From positions 1 to 64,000 of the forward strand of contig CAMLJN010000018.1 in assembly GCA_946480445.1 (NCBI GenBank): a stretch of 64,000 nt of DNA, read 5' to 3'. Positions 55,973 to 64,000 of this stretch are shown one piece after another (positions within the stretch are counted from its first letter, which is position 1; the number at the start of each line of letters is the position of its first letter). Source of the DNA: an uncultured Buttiauxella sp. GTDB lineage: Bacteria; Pseudomonadota; Gammaproteobacteria; Enterobacterales; Enterobacteriaceae. Below the pieces are notes generated by a model. It worked only from the letters and a program-made list of their open reading frames with translations. It was not told the DNA's origin and made no database searches. Made by a program: the position numbers and the translations under genes.

Positions 55973-56073
55973 AGCGAGTGCTAATAATACCCCATCATAT
56001 AACGACACCGCTTGTTTCATTTAACGTTTCAAAAACGCGAGCTTGTTCATAAAATAGTGATTGAAGATAAAAA

Positions 56074-56092
56074 CTATTCTCATTATCATTGC
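56074..56092. promoter_or_regulatory. Fur box of the feo operon
   Basis: CTATTCTCATTATCATTGC closely matches the 19-bp Fur consensus GATAATGATAATCATTATC on the reverse strand (AATGATAATGAGAAT). It lies about 120 bp upstream of feoA, consistent with iron repression of feoABC. Confidence 0.8.
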
Positions 56093-56211
56093 TGTGTTTG
56101 TTATTTCTCCTTTTTCCTCACCAGATGTTGGCTTTCATTGCGCAACAGGACGTGCCAGTGAATACGGTCGTTCAGTCGGCGACGAATATGAGTCTCGTTT
56201 AAGAAGGTCCT

Positions 56212-56436
56212 ATGCAATTCTTACCGAACAGCACATGGAAAATTACCGGCTTTGCCCGCGAAATCAGCCCGGCGTACCGTCAAAAGTTACTTTCACTCGG
56301 CATGCTGCCAGGCTCGTCTTTTAATATCGTTCGCGTGGCACCTTTAGGCGACCCTGTGCATATAGAAACGCGCCGTGTCAGCCTTGTTCTGCGTAAAAAA
56401 GATCTCGAACTCTTAAACGTTGAGGCCATTGCCTGA
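56212..56436 (+). CDS. feoA: Ferrous iron transport protein A
   Basis: FeoA is a small SH3-like cytoplasmic protein required for FeoB-mediated ferrous iron uptake. The 74 residues begin [20 protein letters not shown] and keep the [20 protein letters not shown] core. The ATG at 56212 is preceded by AGAAGG. It is 56 bp upstream of feoB. Confidence 0.95.
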   Translation: MQFLPNSTWKITGFAREISPAYRQKLLSLGMLPGSSFNIVRVAPLGDPVHIETRRVSLVLRKKDLELLNVEAIA

Positions 56437-56492
56437 GCGGTCGATCTGCGCACGCGCGCATTTGTGCAAATTCTCTCAAGCAGACGAAGATG

Positions 56493-58814
56493 ATGAAAAA
56501 TTTAACCATAGGCTTAATCGGCAACCCTAACTCAGGGAAAACCACGCTGTTTAACCAGCTGACGGGTTCGCGCCAGCGGGTGGGTAACTGGGCGGGGGTG
56601 ACCGTTGAAAGAAAAGAAGGTCAGTTTGCCACCCTTGAACACCAGGTGACGCTGGTCGATCTGCCGGGCACCTACTCCCTGACGACCATCTCGTCTCAGA
56701 CCTCCTTAGACGAACAAATTGCCTGCCACTATATTCTGAGCGGCGACGCTGACCTGCTGATTAACGTAGTGGACGCCTCCAACCTCGAGCGCAATCTCTA
56801 TCTGACCTTGCAGCTGCTGGAGCTGGGCATTCCGTGCATTGTTGCGCTGAACATGCTCGATATCGCCGAGAAGCAGAATATCCGTATTGATATTGATGCC
56901 CTCTCCGCCCGTCTTGGCTGCCCGGTCGTGCCTTTGGTGTCTACCCGGGGCCGGGGTATCGAAGGGTTGAAGTTAGCCATCGATCGCCGCCAGCCCAATA
57001 ACCATGCAAAACTGGTGCTCTACCCGCAGGCACTCCTCGACGAAGTCGATAATCTCGCCGGCGAGATGTCTGAAGAGATGCCCGCCCAGCAGCGGCGTTG
57101 GCTCGCATTACAAATGCTCGAAGGGGATATTTACAGCCAGGCCTTTGCCGGCAGCGCCCTGGAAAAGCTCGACAGCACCCGCGCAAAACTCGCCAGCACG
57201 ATTGAAGACCCGGCCTTGCTGATTGCCGACGCCCGCTATCAGTGTATTGCCGCCATTTGCGATACCGTCAGCAACAGCCTGACCGCCGAGCCTCACAAGC
57301 TGACGACGATGATGGACAAAGTTATCCTCAACCGTTTCCTCGGCCTGCCGGTATTTATGCTGGTGATGTACCTCATGTTCCTGCTGGCGATTAACATTGG
57401 CGGTGCGCTACAGCCTATTTTCGATGGAGGCTCCGCCGCTATCTTTATCCACGGCATTCAGTGGGTCGGCGCCACTCTGCACTTCCCCGAATGGCTCACT
57501 ATTTTCCTCGCCCAGGGCATTGGTGGCGGGATCAATACCGTGCTACCGCTGGTGCCGCAAATCGGCATGATGTACCTGTTCCTCTCCTTCCTTGAAGATT
57601 CCGGCTATATGGCACGAGCCGCCTTTGTGATGGACAGGCTGATGCAATCCCTTGGCCTGCCGGGCAAATCTTTCGTACCGCTGATCGTCGGCTTCGGTTG
57701 TAACGTGCCTTCGGTAATGGGCGCCCGCACTCTGGATGCCCCGCGTGAACGCCTGATGACCATTATGATGGCCCCGTTTATGTCCTGCGGCGCCCGTCTG
57801 GCTATCTTTGCGGTGTTTGCCGCAGCCTTCTTTGGCCAACAGGGCGCGCTCGTGGTGTTCTCCCTTTACATGCTCGGTATTGTGATGGCCGTGCTGACGG
57901 GACTGATGCTGAAACACACCATCATGCGCGGGGAGGCCACGCCGTTTGTGATGGAGCTGCCGGTGTATCACGTTCCACATCTGAAAAGCCTGCTGCTGCA
58001 AACCTGGCAGCGTCTGAAAGGATTCGTGCTGCGTGCCGGTAAAGTGATTGTGGTGGTCAGTATTTTCATCGGCGCACTGAACAGCTTCTCCTTTAGCGGC
58101 AAAGCCGTAGACAACATTAACGACTCCGCGCTGGCCTCCGTAAGCCGCGTGTTAACGCCGTTACTGAAGCCCATTGGCGTGCATGAAGATAACTGGCAGG
58201 CAACCGTCGGGCTGTTTACCGGTGCTATGGCGAAAGAAGTGGTGGTGGGTACCCTGAACACGCTCTACACCGCGGAAGATATGCACAACGAAACGTTTGA
58301 TGCGGCAAGCTTTAACCTGCTTGATGAGCTGGGGGCCGCCGCCGGTGAAACCTGGCAAAGCCTGAAAGATACCTTCAGCCTGAGCGTGCTCGCCAACCCA
58401 ATCGAAGCCAGCAAAGGCGACGGGGAAATGGCCACCGGGGCGATGGGCGTGATGAGCAGCAAGTTCGGCAGCCCGGCCGCCGCCTACAGCTACCTGATCT
58501 TCGTCCTGCTCTATATTCCGTGTATCTCGGTGATGGGCGCGGTAGCCCGTGAATCCAGCCGTGGCTGGATGACCTTCTCCGTGCTCTGGGGGCTGAATAT
58601 CGCTTACTCACTTGCAACGCTCTACTACCAGACCGTGTCTTACCAGGACCATCCGCAGTACAGCCTGGTTTGCATTCTGGTAGTGATCCTGTTTAACGTG
58701 CTGCTGATCGGTGGTCTGCGCCGTGCCCGTAGTCGTGTCGATGTCAGCCTGCTGGCCACGCGCAAAACAGCGGAGGCGGCCTGCTGCAAAAGCAGCACCG
58801 GCGACTGTCACTAA
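56493..58814 (+). CDS. feoB: Ferrous iron permease FeoB
   Basis: FeoB is the GTPase-coupled inner membrane Fe(II) transporter. With the second ATG (56493, MKNLTIGLIGNPNSGKTTLF) it is 773 residues as in E. coli; the ATG at 56490 is equally possible. The N-terminal G domain has G1 GNPNSGKTT, G3 DLPGTYS and G4 NMLD. Gate motifs GFGCNVPSVMGARTL and a second Gate domain lie among about 10 membrane segments. The C-terminus ends in a Cys-containing tail (AACCKSSTGDCH). Confidence 0.96.
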   Translation: MKNLTIGLIGNPNSGKTTLFNQLTGSRQRVGNWAGVTVERKEGQFATLEHQVTLVDLPGTYSLTTISSQTSLDEQIACHYILSGDADLLINVVDASNLERNLYLTLQLLELGIPCIVALNMLDIAEKQNIRIDIDALSARLGCPVVPLVSTRGRGIEGLKLAIDRRQPNNHAKLVLYPQALLDEVDNLAGEMSEEMPAQQRRWLALQMLEGDIYSQAFAGSALEKLDSTRAKLASTIEDPALLIADARYQCIAAICDTVSNSLTAEPHKLTTMMDKVILNRFLGLPVFMLVMYLMFLLAINIGGALQPIFDGGSAAIFIHGIQWVGATLHFPEWLTIFLAQGIGGGINTVLPLVPQIGMMYLFLSFLEDSGYMARAAFVMDRLMQSLGLPGKSFVPLIVGFGCNVPSVMGARTLDAPRERLMTIMMAPFMSCGARLAIFAVFAAAFFGQQGALVVFSLYMLGIVMAVLTGLMLKHTIMRGEATPFVMELPVYHVPHLKSLLLQTWQRLKGFVLRAGKVIVVVSIFIGALNSFSFSGKAVDNINDSALASVSRVLTPLLKPIGVHEDNWQATVGLFTGAMAKEVVVGTLNTLYTAEDMHNETFDAASFNLLDELGAAAGETWQSLKDTFSLSVLANPIEASKGDGEMATGAMGVMSSKFGSPAAAYSYLIFVLLYIPCISVMGAVARESSRGWMTFSVLWGLNIAYSLATLYYQTVSYQDHPQYSLVCILVVILFNVLLIGGLRRARSRVDVSLLATRKTAEAACCKSSTGDCH

Positions 58815-58823
58815 GGGGGAAAG

Positions 58824-59069
58824 ATGGCGAGCCTGATTGATATTCGTAATGCGCTGGCGTTACAGGGCCGACTGGATGCGCTACAGATAAGCCAGCAGCT
58901 CGCCACCCCACTGCCGCTGGTTAACGCCATGCTGGGGCGATTAGAAGCGATGGGCAAAGCAATGCGTGTGAAGGAAGACCCGACCGACTGTCTGACGGGA
59001 AGCTGCAAAAGCTGTCCGGAAGGGAAAAAATGCGTGCGGGAAATCTGGACGCTACAAAGCCAGTCCTGA
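58824..59069 (+). CDS. feoC: Ferrous iron transporter FeoC
   Basis: FeoC is a small winged-helix protein with four cysteines that binds an Fe-S cluster and protects FeoB from proteolysis. The 81 residues run [20 protein letters not shown], with Cys residues in the wing segment [16 protein letters not shown]. It follows feoB by 9 bp and is closed by a bidirectional terminator. Confidence 0.94.
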   Translation: MASLIDIRNALALQGRLDALQISQQLATPLPLVNAMLGRLEAMGKAMRVKEDPTDCLTGSCKSCPEGKKCVREIWTLQSQS

Positions 59070-59094
59070 AAAAGGCGGGGAAACCCGCCTTTTT
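59069..59094. terminator. Bidirectional terminator after feoC
   Basis: Stem AAAGGCGGG / CCCGCCTTT with a 4-base loop, with A- and T-runs on the two sides, between feoC and the convergent DUF1471 gene. Confidence 0.93.
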
Positions 59095-59105
59095 GTGTCC
59101 TTAAC

Positions 59106-59375
59106 TTACTTATACACGTCCGCCGTCGCGCGAACATCTTTGGTGTACTTTTCAGCGCTCGTCACAACGTAATAGGTCCCGCCCAGCTCATCCGCTTTCT
59201 TAGAAAGATCGCGTTTTGCGTCCATCGGCGCCGTCTTGTTGTCTGTCACAATAGTGCCGATTTTGGTCAGGTTCATCTCTTTAACTTTGTCTTTTTGCAA
59301 CTCTTTAGCTGCCATCGCGCCAAAAGAAACCGCACCAATCAAAAGCGAAGTCACAATACCTGTCAGTAATTTCAT
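59106..59375 (-). CDS. DUF1471 (YhcN/BhsA/McbA family) periplasmic protein
   Basis: With ATG 59375 (MKLLTGIVTSLLIGAVSFGA) the product is 89 residues with a signal peptide cut after AMA at about 22. The mature part has the DUF1471 pattern ending YYVVTSAEKYTKDVRATADVYK. Relatives are small stress-induced periplasmic or outer membrane proteins affecting biofilm and acid or peroxide response. A start two codons earlier (59381) is also possible. K-12 has a transposase-like gene at this place instead. It is convergent with feoC; 100-odd noncoding bases separate it from bioH. Confidence 0.85.
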   Translation of the reverse strand: MKLLTGIVTSLLIGAVSFGAMAAKELQKDKVKEMNLTKIGTIVTDNKTAPMDAKRDLSKKADELGGTYYVVTSAEKYTKDVRATADVYK

Positions 59376-59511
59376 AGCCATAACTCTCCATCGGTATATG
59401 TTATTGAACATCCGGACTCATTTCCGTAACGGCGAAAGATTCACAAACATCGTCGGTGAACCTAAGAAGTATTGTTGTGAATTTCATTTTTCGCCACAGA
59501 CGAGATTCTTA

Positions 59512-60285
59512 TCAGATGATTCGTTGACGGAAATCAGCAATGCTCCGGCAAAACGCCTCAGGATGAGAGATGAACGGCGCGTGTGCCGCCTTAGGGAAAA
59601 TATGCGACAGGCTACGCGGATAACGGGCATCAAGCAGGCTGGCCACCTTGCGCGGAACCAGGCCATCCAGAGAGCCGTACAGGCGCAGGAAAGGCACGGA
59701 TAACTCAGCAAGGGATTCACGCAGATCGACCGTTTTTAAGATCTCCAGCCCGCCGTTTAACACTTCCACGTCAGGCATTGGCTGTTCCAGCACCACGGCT
59801 TTCAACAGCCGCGCGTCCTGACGTGCGGTATCTGTTCCCAGCGTCTGCAACGCGAGGAAACGTTCGACGGTACGCTGAAAGTTATCGGTCAGCTGCTGCT
59901 GAAAACCGGCCAGCACTTCCGGTTTGATGCCGGGCCACTCGCCGTGAGCGGTAAAACAGGGTGAAGAGGCTACGGTGATTAGCGCGTGAACGCGTTCCGG
60001 GTGGCTAAGTGCAATCTGGCTGGCAACCAGACCGCCCAGGCTCCAGCCGAGCCAGATCGCTTTTTCCGGCGCACGGGCCAGCACGGTCTGCGCCATTTGC
60101 GGCAAACTTTGCGCTCCAAATCCCTGGCTGCGACCATAGCCGGGCAAATCGATCAGGTGCAAACGAAACTGCGAGCCGAGTTCCTCGCTTATGCAATGCC
60201 AGACTTCGGCATTCAGCCCCCAGCCGTGCAACAGCACAAGATCACTATTTCCTTCACCTTTTGTCTGCCACCAGAGTTCGTTCAT
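59512..60285 (-). CDS. bioH: Pimeloyl-ACP methyl ester esterase BioH
   Basis: BioH hydrolyses pimeloyl-ACP methyl ester, the gatekeeping step of pimelate formation in biotin synthesis. The 257-residue alpha/beta hydrolase has the nucleophile Ser82 in LGWSLGGL, the acid in [10 protein letters not shown] and the base in [11 protein letters not shown]. It starts [20 protein letters not shown] at 60285, only 39 bp from the divergent gntX start. Confidence 0.96.
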   Translation of the reverse strand: MNELWWQTKGEGNSDLVLLHGWGLNAEVWHCISEELGSQFRLHLIDLPGYGRSQGFGAQSLPQMAQTVLARAPEKAIWLGWSLGGLVASQIALSHPERVHALITVASSPCFTAHGEWPGIKPEVLAGFQQQLTDNFQRTVERFLALQTLGTDTARQDARLLKAVVLEQPMPDVEVLNGGLEILKTVDLRESLAELSVPFLRLYGSLDGLVPRKVASLLDARYPRSLSHIFPKAAHAPFISHPEAFCRSIADFRQRII

Positions 60286-60324
60286 CAGCTACTGTTCTCG
60301 TTTTTAAATGCTCAGGAGATGAAT

Positions 60325-61005
60325 ATGCTAACAATCCCGGGGCTGTGTTGGCTATGCCATATGCCGCTTGCGTGTCCGGCATGGGGAATATGCTCGCGCT
60401 GCTCGTCTGCCCTAACCTCTCCGGCCTGCTGCCCGCGCTGCGGATTACCTGCTGCGCAAGGTATTGCGCAATGTGGCCGCTGTCTGCAAAAGCCCCCGCC
60501 GTGGGACAAACTGCTGTTCGTCACCGATTACCGTGCGCCGCTTAAGTCCCTCGTCCACAGGCTAAAATTTACTGCCACCACGGCACTTGCTCCGGCGCTC
60601 GCACGGCTGATATTGCTTAAAGTCAACGAAGCAAGACGGAACGGCGCGGTTGCGAAACCAGAAGTCATCATCGCTGTTCCACTGCATTCCAGGCGGGCCT
60701 GGCGCAGGGGCTTTAACCAGAGCGCCCTGTTAGCCGCGCCTCTGGCGCACTGGCTACAATGTGATTATCAGCAGGCTGCTATCAGGCGAACCAGAGCCAC
60801 CGCAGCGCAGCACAAGCTGGGGGCAAACCAGCGGCGTCGTAATCTTCGGGGCGCGTTCAGGGTTGAATTTCCAGTGGCCGGTCGCCATATGGTCATTGTG
60901 GATGATGTCGTCACGACGGGCAGCACCGTGGCGGAAATGGCTCGCCTGCTGAAAAAGCGAGGTGCGGCCACCGTCCAGGTCTGGTGCCTTTGTCGAACCT
61001 TGTAG
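60325..61005 (+). CDS. gntX: GntX/ComF family phosphoribosyltransferase-like protein
   Basis: A ComF-type protein of 226 residues; GntX was named from gluconate work in E. coli, while ComF relatives act in DNA uptake. The start at 60325 (MLTIPGLCWLCHMPLACPAW) has AGGAG 7 bases upstream. The N-terminal part has CxxC pairs of a double zinc ribbon (LCWLC, CCPRC, CGRC); the C-terminal part has the PRPP loop VIVDDVVTTGST. Much longer in-frame starts overlap bioH and are rejected. Confidence 0.93.
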   Translation: MLTIPGLCWLCHMPLACPAWGICSRCSSALTSPACCPRCGLPAAQGIAQCGRCLQKPPPWDKLLFVTDYRAPLKSLVHRLKFTATTALAPALARLILLKVNEARRNGAVAKPEVIIAVPLHSRRAWRRGFNQSALLAAPLAHWLQCDYQQAAIRRTRATAAQHKLGANQRRRNLRGAFRVEFPVAGRHMVIVDDVVTTGSTVAEMARLLKKRGAATVQVWCLCRTL

Positions 61006-61063
61006 ACCCTCGATGATGGGCGTATTATAACCGACTAAAATAGTCAACTATTGAGCAATCGCT

Positions 61064-61639
61064 ATGATCCGTATTTCCGATACTGCACAATCTCACTTTG
61101 CCAAACTGCTGGCAGGTCAGGAAGAAGGGACGCAAATCCGCGTATTCGTTATTAATCCCGGAACTCCAAATGCGGAGTGCGGGGTTTCTTATTGCCCGCC
61201 GGATGCGGTTGAAGCAAGCGATACAGCCCTGAAATTCGAGCAGTTGACCGCTTATGTCGATGAGCTGAGCGCGCCTTATCTCGAAGATGCAGAAATTGAT
61301 TTCGTCACCGACCAGCTGGGTTCTCAGCTCACGCTGAAAGCCCCGAACGCGAAAATGCGTAAAGTCGCCGACGATGCCCCGCTAATGGAGCGCGTTGAAT
61401 ACATGCTGCAGGCTACGGTAAACCCACAGTTAGCGGGCCACGGCGGTCGCGTAACGCTGATGGAAATTACCGAAGACGGTCTCGCTATTCTGCAATTTGG
61501 CGGCGGCTGCAACGGCTGTTCCATGGTGGATGTCACGCTAAAAGAAGGCATCGAGAAGCAGCTGCTGGCCGAGTTCCCGGAGCTGAAAGGCGTTCGCGAT
61601 CTGACCGAACACCAGCGCGGCGAGCACTCTTACTACTGA
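61064..61639 (+). CDS. nfuA: Fe-S biogenesis protein NfuA
   Basis: NfuA carries and delivers [4Fe-4S] clusters, important under oxidative stress and iron limitation. The 191 residues have an N-terminal degenerate A-type domain (about 1-95) and a C-terminal Nfu domain with the cluster cysteines C149 and C152 in [11 protein letters not shown]. It follows gntX by 58 bp. Unlike K-12, gntT does not follow; malQ comes directly after. Confidence 0.96.
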   Translation: MIRISDTAQSHFAKLLAGQEEGTQIRVFVINPGTPNAECGVSYCPPDAVEASDTALKFEQLTAYVDELSAPYLEDAEIDFVTDQLGSQLTLKAPNAKMRKVADDAPLMERVEYMLQATVNPQLAGHGGRVTLMEITEDGLAILQFGGGCNGCSMVDVTLKEGIEKQLLAEFPELKGVRDLTEHQRGEHSYY

Positions 61640-61645
61640 TTTCTA

Positions 61646-61674
61646 TCCCCCCGCCTGGCGGGGGGATTTTTTTT
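61646..61674 (+). terminator. Terminator after nfuA
   Basis: Stem CCCCCCGCC / GGCGGGGGG with a short loop and a run of eight T residues. The T-run reaches the malQ stop codon of the convergent gene. Confidence 0.92.
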
Positions 61675-63754
61675 AGCCCTTCTTACGCCGCTTATCCAAA
61701 TCCTTCAGCAGCTTATTGACCTGTTGGTCGGCAAACATCTTCTCAAGCGATGTCGATAATTTGCGCCGCCAGTTTTTGTACTGATAGCTGGTGCCGGGAA
61801 TATTGACCGGTTCCGCCATACCCAGCCAGTCTTCCGGCTGCAGGCCCAGCAGCGCACTGTTGCTGTCGGCAATATAACGCTGCATACCGCGGTTAAGCGT
61901 GGCGGTCATCGCCATCAGCGATGCTTTGTGCCCTGCACGCTTCGGCAGGCAGCCATACTTATGCAATCCTTCCAGCAGCCCCTGCTTCGCCCGCTCGCGA
62001 TCCTGATAAAGCTCGCTTAGCACGTCCTCATCCGGATACAGCCCCAGCGTTTTCCCAAGCGTTAAGTCCCCGCTTTCCCAGTAGCCGCGCAGGGTCGGGA
62101 GATCGTGCGTCGTGGCCACCGCCATCGACTGCTTCGGCCATGCAAGCGGGGCGCGGAACTGCTTTTCCTGGTCATGTTCGAAATAGAGTACTTTGTACGA
62201 GTAAACTCCGCTGTCACGCAGTTTGCCGACGATTTCTACCGGTACCGTGCCAAGATCTTCCCCGATCACCATGCAGCTGTGACGTTTGCTTTCCAGCGCA
62301 AGGATCGACAGCAGGTCATCAACCGGATAGTGCACGTATGCGCCCTTATCCGCCGTATCGCCATACGGAATCCACCACAGGCGCAGCATCGACATGACAT
62401 GATCGATACGCAGCGCGCCACAGCTGGTCATATTGGCTCGCAGCAGCTCGATGTATGGCTCGTAGGCCCGCGCGGTAATGACATGTGGGTCCATCGGCGG
62501 CAGACCCCAGTTCTGCCCAAGCGGGCCGAGAATATCCGGCGGCGCGCCAACGGATGCTTTCAGACAGTACAGCTCGCGGTCGCACCAGGTTTCCGAGCCG
62601 CCTTCCGCAACCCCCACCGCCAGATCGCGATAGAGCCCAATGGGCATTTTAAAGCCCTGGCTGGTCTGCCAGCAGGCGTCGAACTGGGTGAAGGCCAGAT
62701 ACTGTAGCCAAAGATAGAAGTTCACTTCATCGGCCTGTTCGCGACAAAATGCTTTGACCTCTTTGCTGTGCGCATCGCGAAAACCTTCCGGCCATACCGG
62801 CCAGCCCCAGCGCATTTCATCTTCTTTGACCTGATAAGCATGCAGAGCATCATAGGCAGCCTGGTAATACAGACTCTCGCCGCCGCCTGCGACAAAATCT
62901 TTAAAAGCCTGCACCAGTTCGTCACGCGCATCTCGTCTGGAAAACTGTTTCCAGGCCATGCGTAACGCGGTCATTTTCAGCATGGTTACGGCTGAATAAT
63001 CGACCCATTCCGCATCGCGTGCGGATTTCAACGTGGCCTTTGTGGTAGGCATATTCCACCAGGCCTGCGCTTCGTCGCTTAACAGAAAATCATCTATCGC
63101 ATTCACATCTATATAAATGATATTCAGCCAGCGACGAGAAGAGGGGCTGTACGGGCTTGCGCTTTCAGGGTTCGCCGGGTAGAGCGCATGAATCGGGTTC
63201 AGGCCGATAAAAGCACCGCCGCGTCTGGCGACCTCTATTAACATGCGCTGGAGATCGCCAAAATCACCGATACCCCAGTTATGCTCCGAACGCAGGGTGT
63301 AGAGCTGTACGCAGGCGCCCCACAGCTTCTTGTCGCGCCGCAGCGCTTCAGGTTCATAACAGCGCTGAGGCGCGACAATGACACGACACTGCCAGCGATG
63401 TTGATGCTGGCTGAGCGTGAGGTCGTGATAGCCTTCCGGCAGCCCTGCCGGTAGCGCCAGCTTTTTACCCGCCTGCACCTGCCCTGAATGTTGCTTTCCC
63501 TCTTCCGTTGTCAGCAGCCAGGTATACTCGCCCTCACCTGCAAGTGGCAGGGCCATTTTGCCGCCTGCGGTAAAGACCTGCACGTTAGGGACAGGGGTGA
63601 CCGCCCCCTTTCCAGGGGCGGCGACACCACTCATGGCTTCCAGCAAACGCAGCTTGGTCTGCGCCGGAATGGCCTGCGGCTTGCCATGAGCATTGATGTA
63701 GTTGGCTGCAATTCCTGCCGCCTGCGCGGCGTTATCAAGGCGTTTGCTCTCCAT
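61673..63754 (-). CDS. malQ: 4-Alpha-glucanotransferase (amylomaltase)
   Basis: MalQ transfers glucosyl and maltodextrin units to build longer maltodextrins for MalP. The 693 residues are a GH77 enzyme. Catalytic-site motifs include GIGDFGDLQ, LRIDHVMSML with the nucleophilic Asp, GEDLGTVP with the acid Glu, and TTHDLPTLRGYW. It starts at 63754, 9 bp after the malP stop, so malPQ form the usual operon. Confidence 0.96.
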   Translation of the reverse strand: MESKRLDNAAQAAGIAANYINAHGKPQAIPAQTKLRLLEAMSGVAAPGKGAVTPVPNVQVFTAGGKMALPLAGEGEYTWLLTTEEGKQHSGQVQAGKKLALPAGLPEGYHDLTLSQHQHRWQCRVIVAPQRCYEPEALRRDKKLWGACVQLYTLRSEHNWGIGDFGDLQRMLIEVARRGGAFIGLNPIHALYPANPESASPYSPSSRRWLNIIYIDVNAIDDFLLSDEAQAWWNMPTTKATLKSARDAEWVDYSAVTMLKMTALRMAWKQFSRRDARDELVQAFKDFVAGGGESLYYQAAYDALHAYQVKEDEMRWGWPVWPEGFRDAHSKEVKAFCREQADEVNFYLWLQYLAFTQFDACWQTSQGFKMPIGLYRDLAVGVAEGGSETWCDRELYCLKASVGAPPDILGPLGQNWGLPPMDPHVITARAYEPYIELLRANMTSCGALRIDHVMSMLRLWWIPYGDTADKGAYVHYPVDDLLSILALESKRHSCMVIGEDLGTVPVEIVGKLRDSGVYSYKVLYFEHDQEKQFRAPLAWPKQSMAVATTHDLPTLRGYWESGDLTLGKTLGLYPDEDVLSELYQDRERAKQGLLEGLHKYGCLPKRAGHKASLMAMTATLNRGMQRYIADSNSALLGLQPEDWLGMAEPVNIPGTSYQYKNWRRKLSTSLEKMFADQQVNKLLKDLDKRRKKG

Positions 63755-63763
63755 GTCGCTCCC

Positions 63764-64000
63764 TTAGCGTTTTGCTTGCCAGATGCGTTGCTGGTAATCA
63801 CGGATAGAGCGATCCGAGCTGAACATGCCGCAGCGAGCAGTATTCAGAATGGCCGCGCGGGTCCAGGCTTCCTGGTCAAGATAAAGCTCGTCGGCCAGCT
63901 TTTGCGCCGCAGCATAGGCGGTGAAATCAGCCATCACCAGATACGGGTCACCGCCTTCTTTGCCGATGCTGTGGTAGTAGCCCGGTGCCGCCTTCGCCCC
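63764..64000 (-). CDS. malP: Maltodextrin phosphorylase, C-terminal 78 residues
   Basis: The 3' end of malP; the rest lies outside the window. MalP releases glucose 1-phosphate from maltodextrins. The visible end shows the phosphorylase pattern [18 protein letters not shown] and [17 protein letters not shown], ending QAKR. It is the first gene of malPQ, which is activated by MalT; the promoter is out of view. Confidence 0.95.
   Translation of the reverse strand, partial: GAKAAPGYYHSIGKEGGDPYLVMADFTAYAAAQKLADELYLDQEAWTRAAILNTARCGMFSSDRSIRDYQQRIWQAKR

Larger units (their letters stand above)
55720..56211 (+). promoter_or_regulatory. AT-rich region upstream of feoA
   Basis: About 490 bp without a convincing gene, clearly more AT-rich than its surroundings. 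It holds a nested inverted repeat (55853-55923), an FNR-like site (55959-55972) and a Fur box (about 56074-56092). Its composition makes binding by H-NS-like proteins plausible. An open frame from a TTG at 56061 overlaps the Fur box and is not counted as a gene. Confidence 0.6.

Noticed and set aside
56061-56324. Open frame with a hydrophobic start upstream of feoA
   Set aside because: It begins with TTG, runs through the Fur box and overlaps feoA in another frame. The sequence past residue 25 has no protein-like pattern. It is most likely chance.
59986-60324. Long N-terminal extension of gntX overlapping bioH
   Set aside because: The extension lies entirely on the opposite strand of bioH codons. 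The start at 60325 has a good ribosome binding site and gives the family length.

Overview
The window is an ordinary chromosomal segment of an enterobacterium (family Enterobacteriaceae, close to Enterobacter, Klebsiella or Cedecea in content and GC level). Gene order follows the E. coli/Salmonella backbone from the str operon to malPQ almost gene for gene. I saw no prophage, insertion sequence, CRISPR array, tRNA or rRNA gene. Comparisons with E. coli proteins are from memory, not from a search.

Layout, left to right. (1) 1-6286, minus: the str operon rpsL-rpsG-fusA-tufA (tufA cut by the window edge), the sulfur-relay genes tusDCB with the regulator yheO, and the periplasmic foldase fkpA. 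(2) 6513-12815: slyX, slyD, yheV, the K+ efflux pair kefG-kefB, the ABC-F ATPase yheS and a LysE-type exporter that K-12 lacks here. (3) 12878-18678: yheT-yheU-prkB, yhfA, crp, yhfK. (4) 18680-21855, minus: argD, pabA, a fused yhfG-fic gene and ppiA. (5) 22136-30148: tsgA, a codA-type cytosine deaminase, then nirB-nirD-nirC-cysG with its FNR and NarL/NarP sites. (6) 30376-36903, minus: the aroK-aroB-damX-dam-rpe-gph-trpS cluster. (7) 37224-43263: the hofMNOPQ pilus/DNA-uptake operon, divergent from mrcA. (8) 43306-50312: nudE, igaA, yrfG, hslR, hslO, pckA (yhgE of K-12 is missing). (9) 50381-59069: ompR-envZ, greB, yhgF (tex), feoABC. (10) 59106-64000: a DUF1471 protein, bioH, gntX, nfuA, malQ and the end of malP (gntT of K-12 is missing).

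Functional links: NirB/NirD reduce nitrite using siroheme made by CysG; FeoABC supplies ferrous iron and NfuA carries Fe-S clusters; EnvZ/OmpR and IgaA govern envelope stress; KefGB protects against electrophiles; Dam and DamX connect DNA methylation and septation with the aromatic pathway genes aroK/aroB.

The departures from the backbone are the main interest. The Fic antitoxin gene yhfG and fic appear joined in frame into one 200-residue protein, with a degenerate inhibitory motif and a degenerate Fic motif. nirC carries an in-frame TGA in place of a conserved Trp codon before its last membrane helix. A bidirectional terminator between cysG and trpS has been split by about 140 bp, with an 18-bp duplication of the hairpin. 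Part of that insert belongs to a small dispersed palindromic repeat seen three times in the window.
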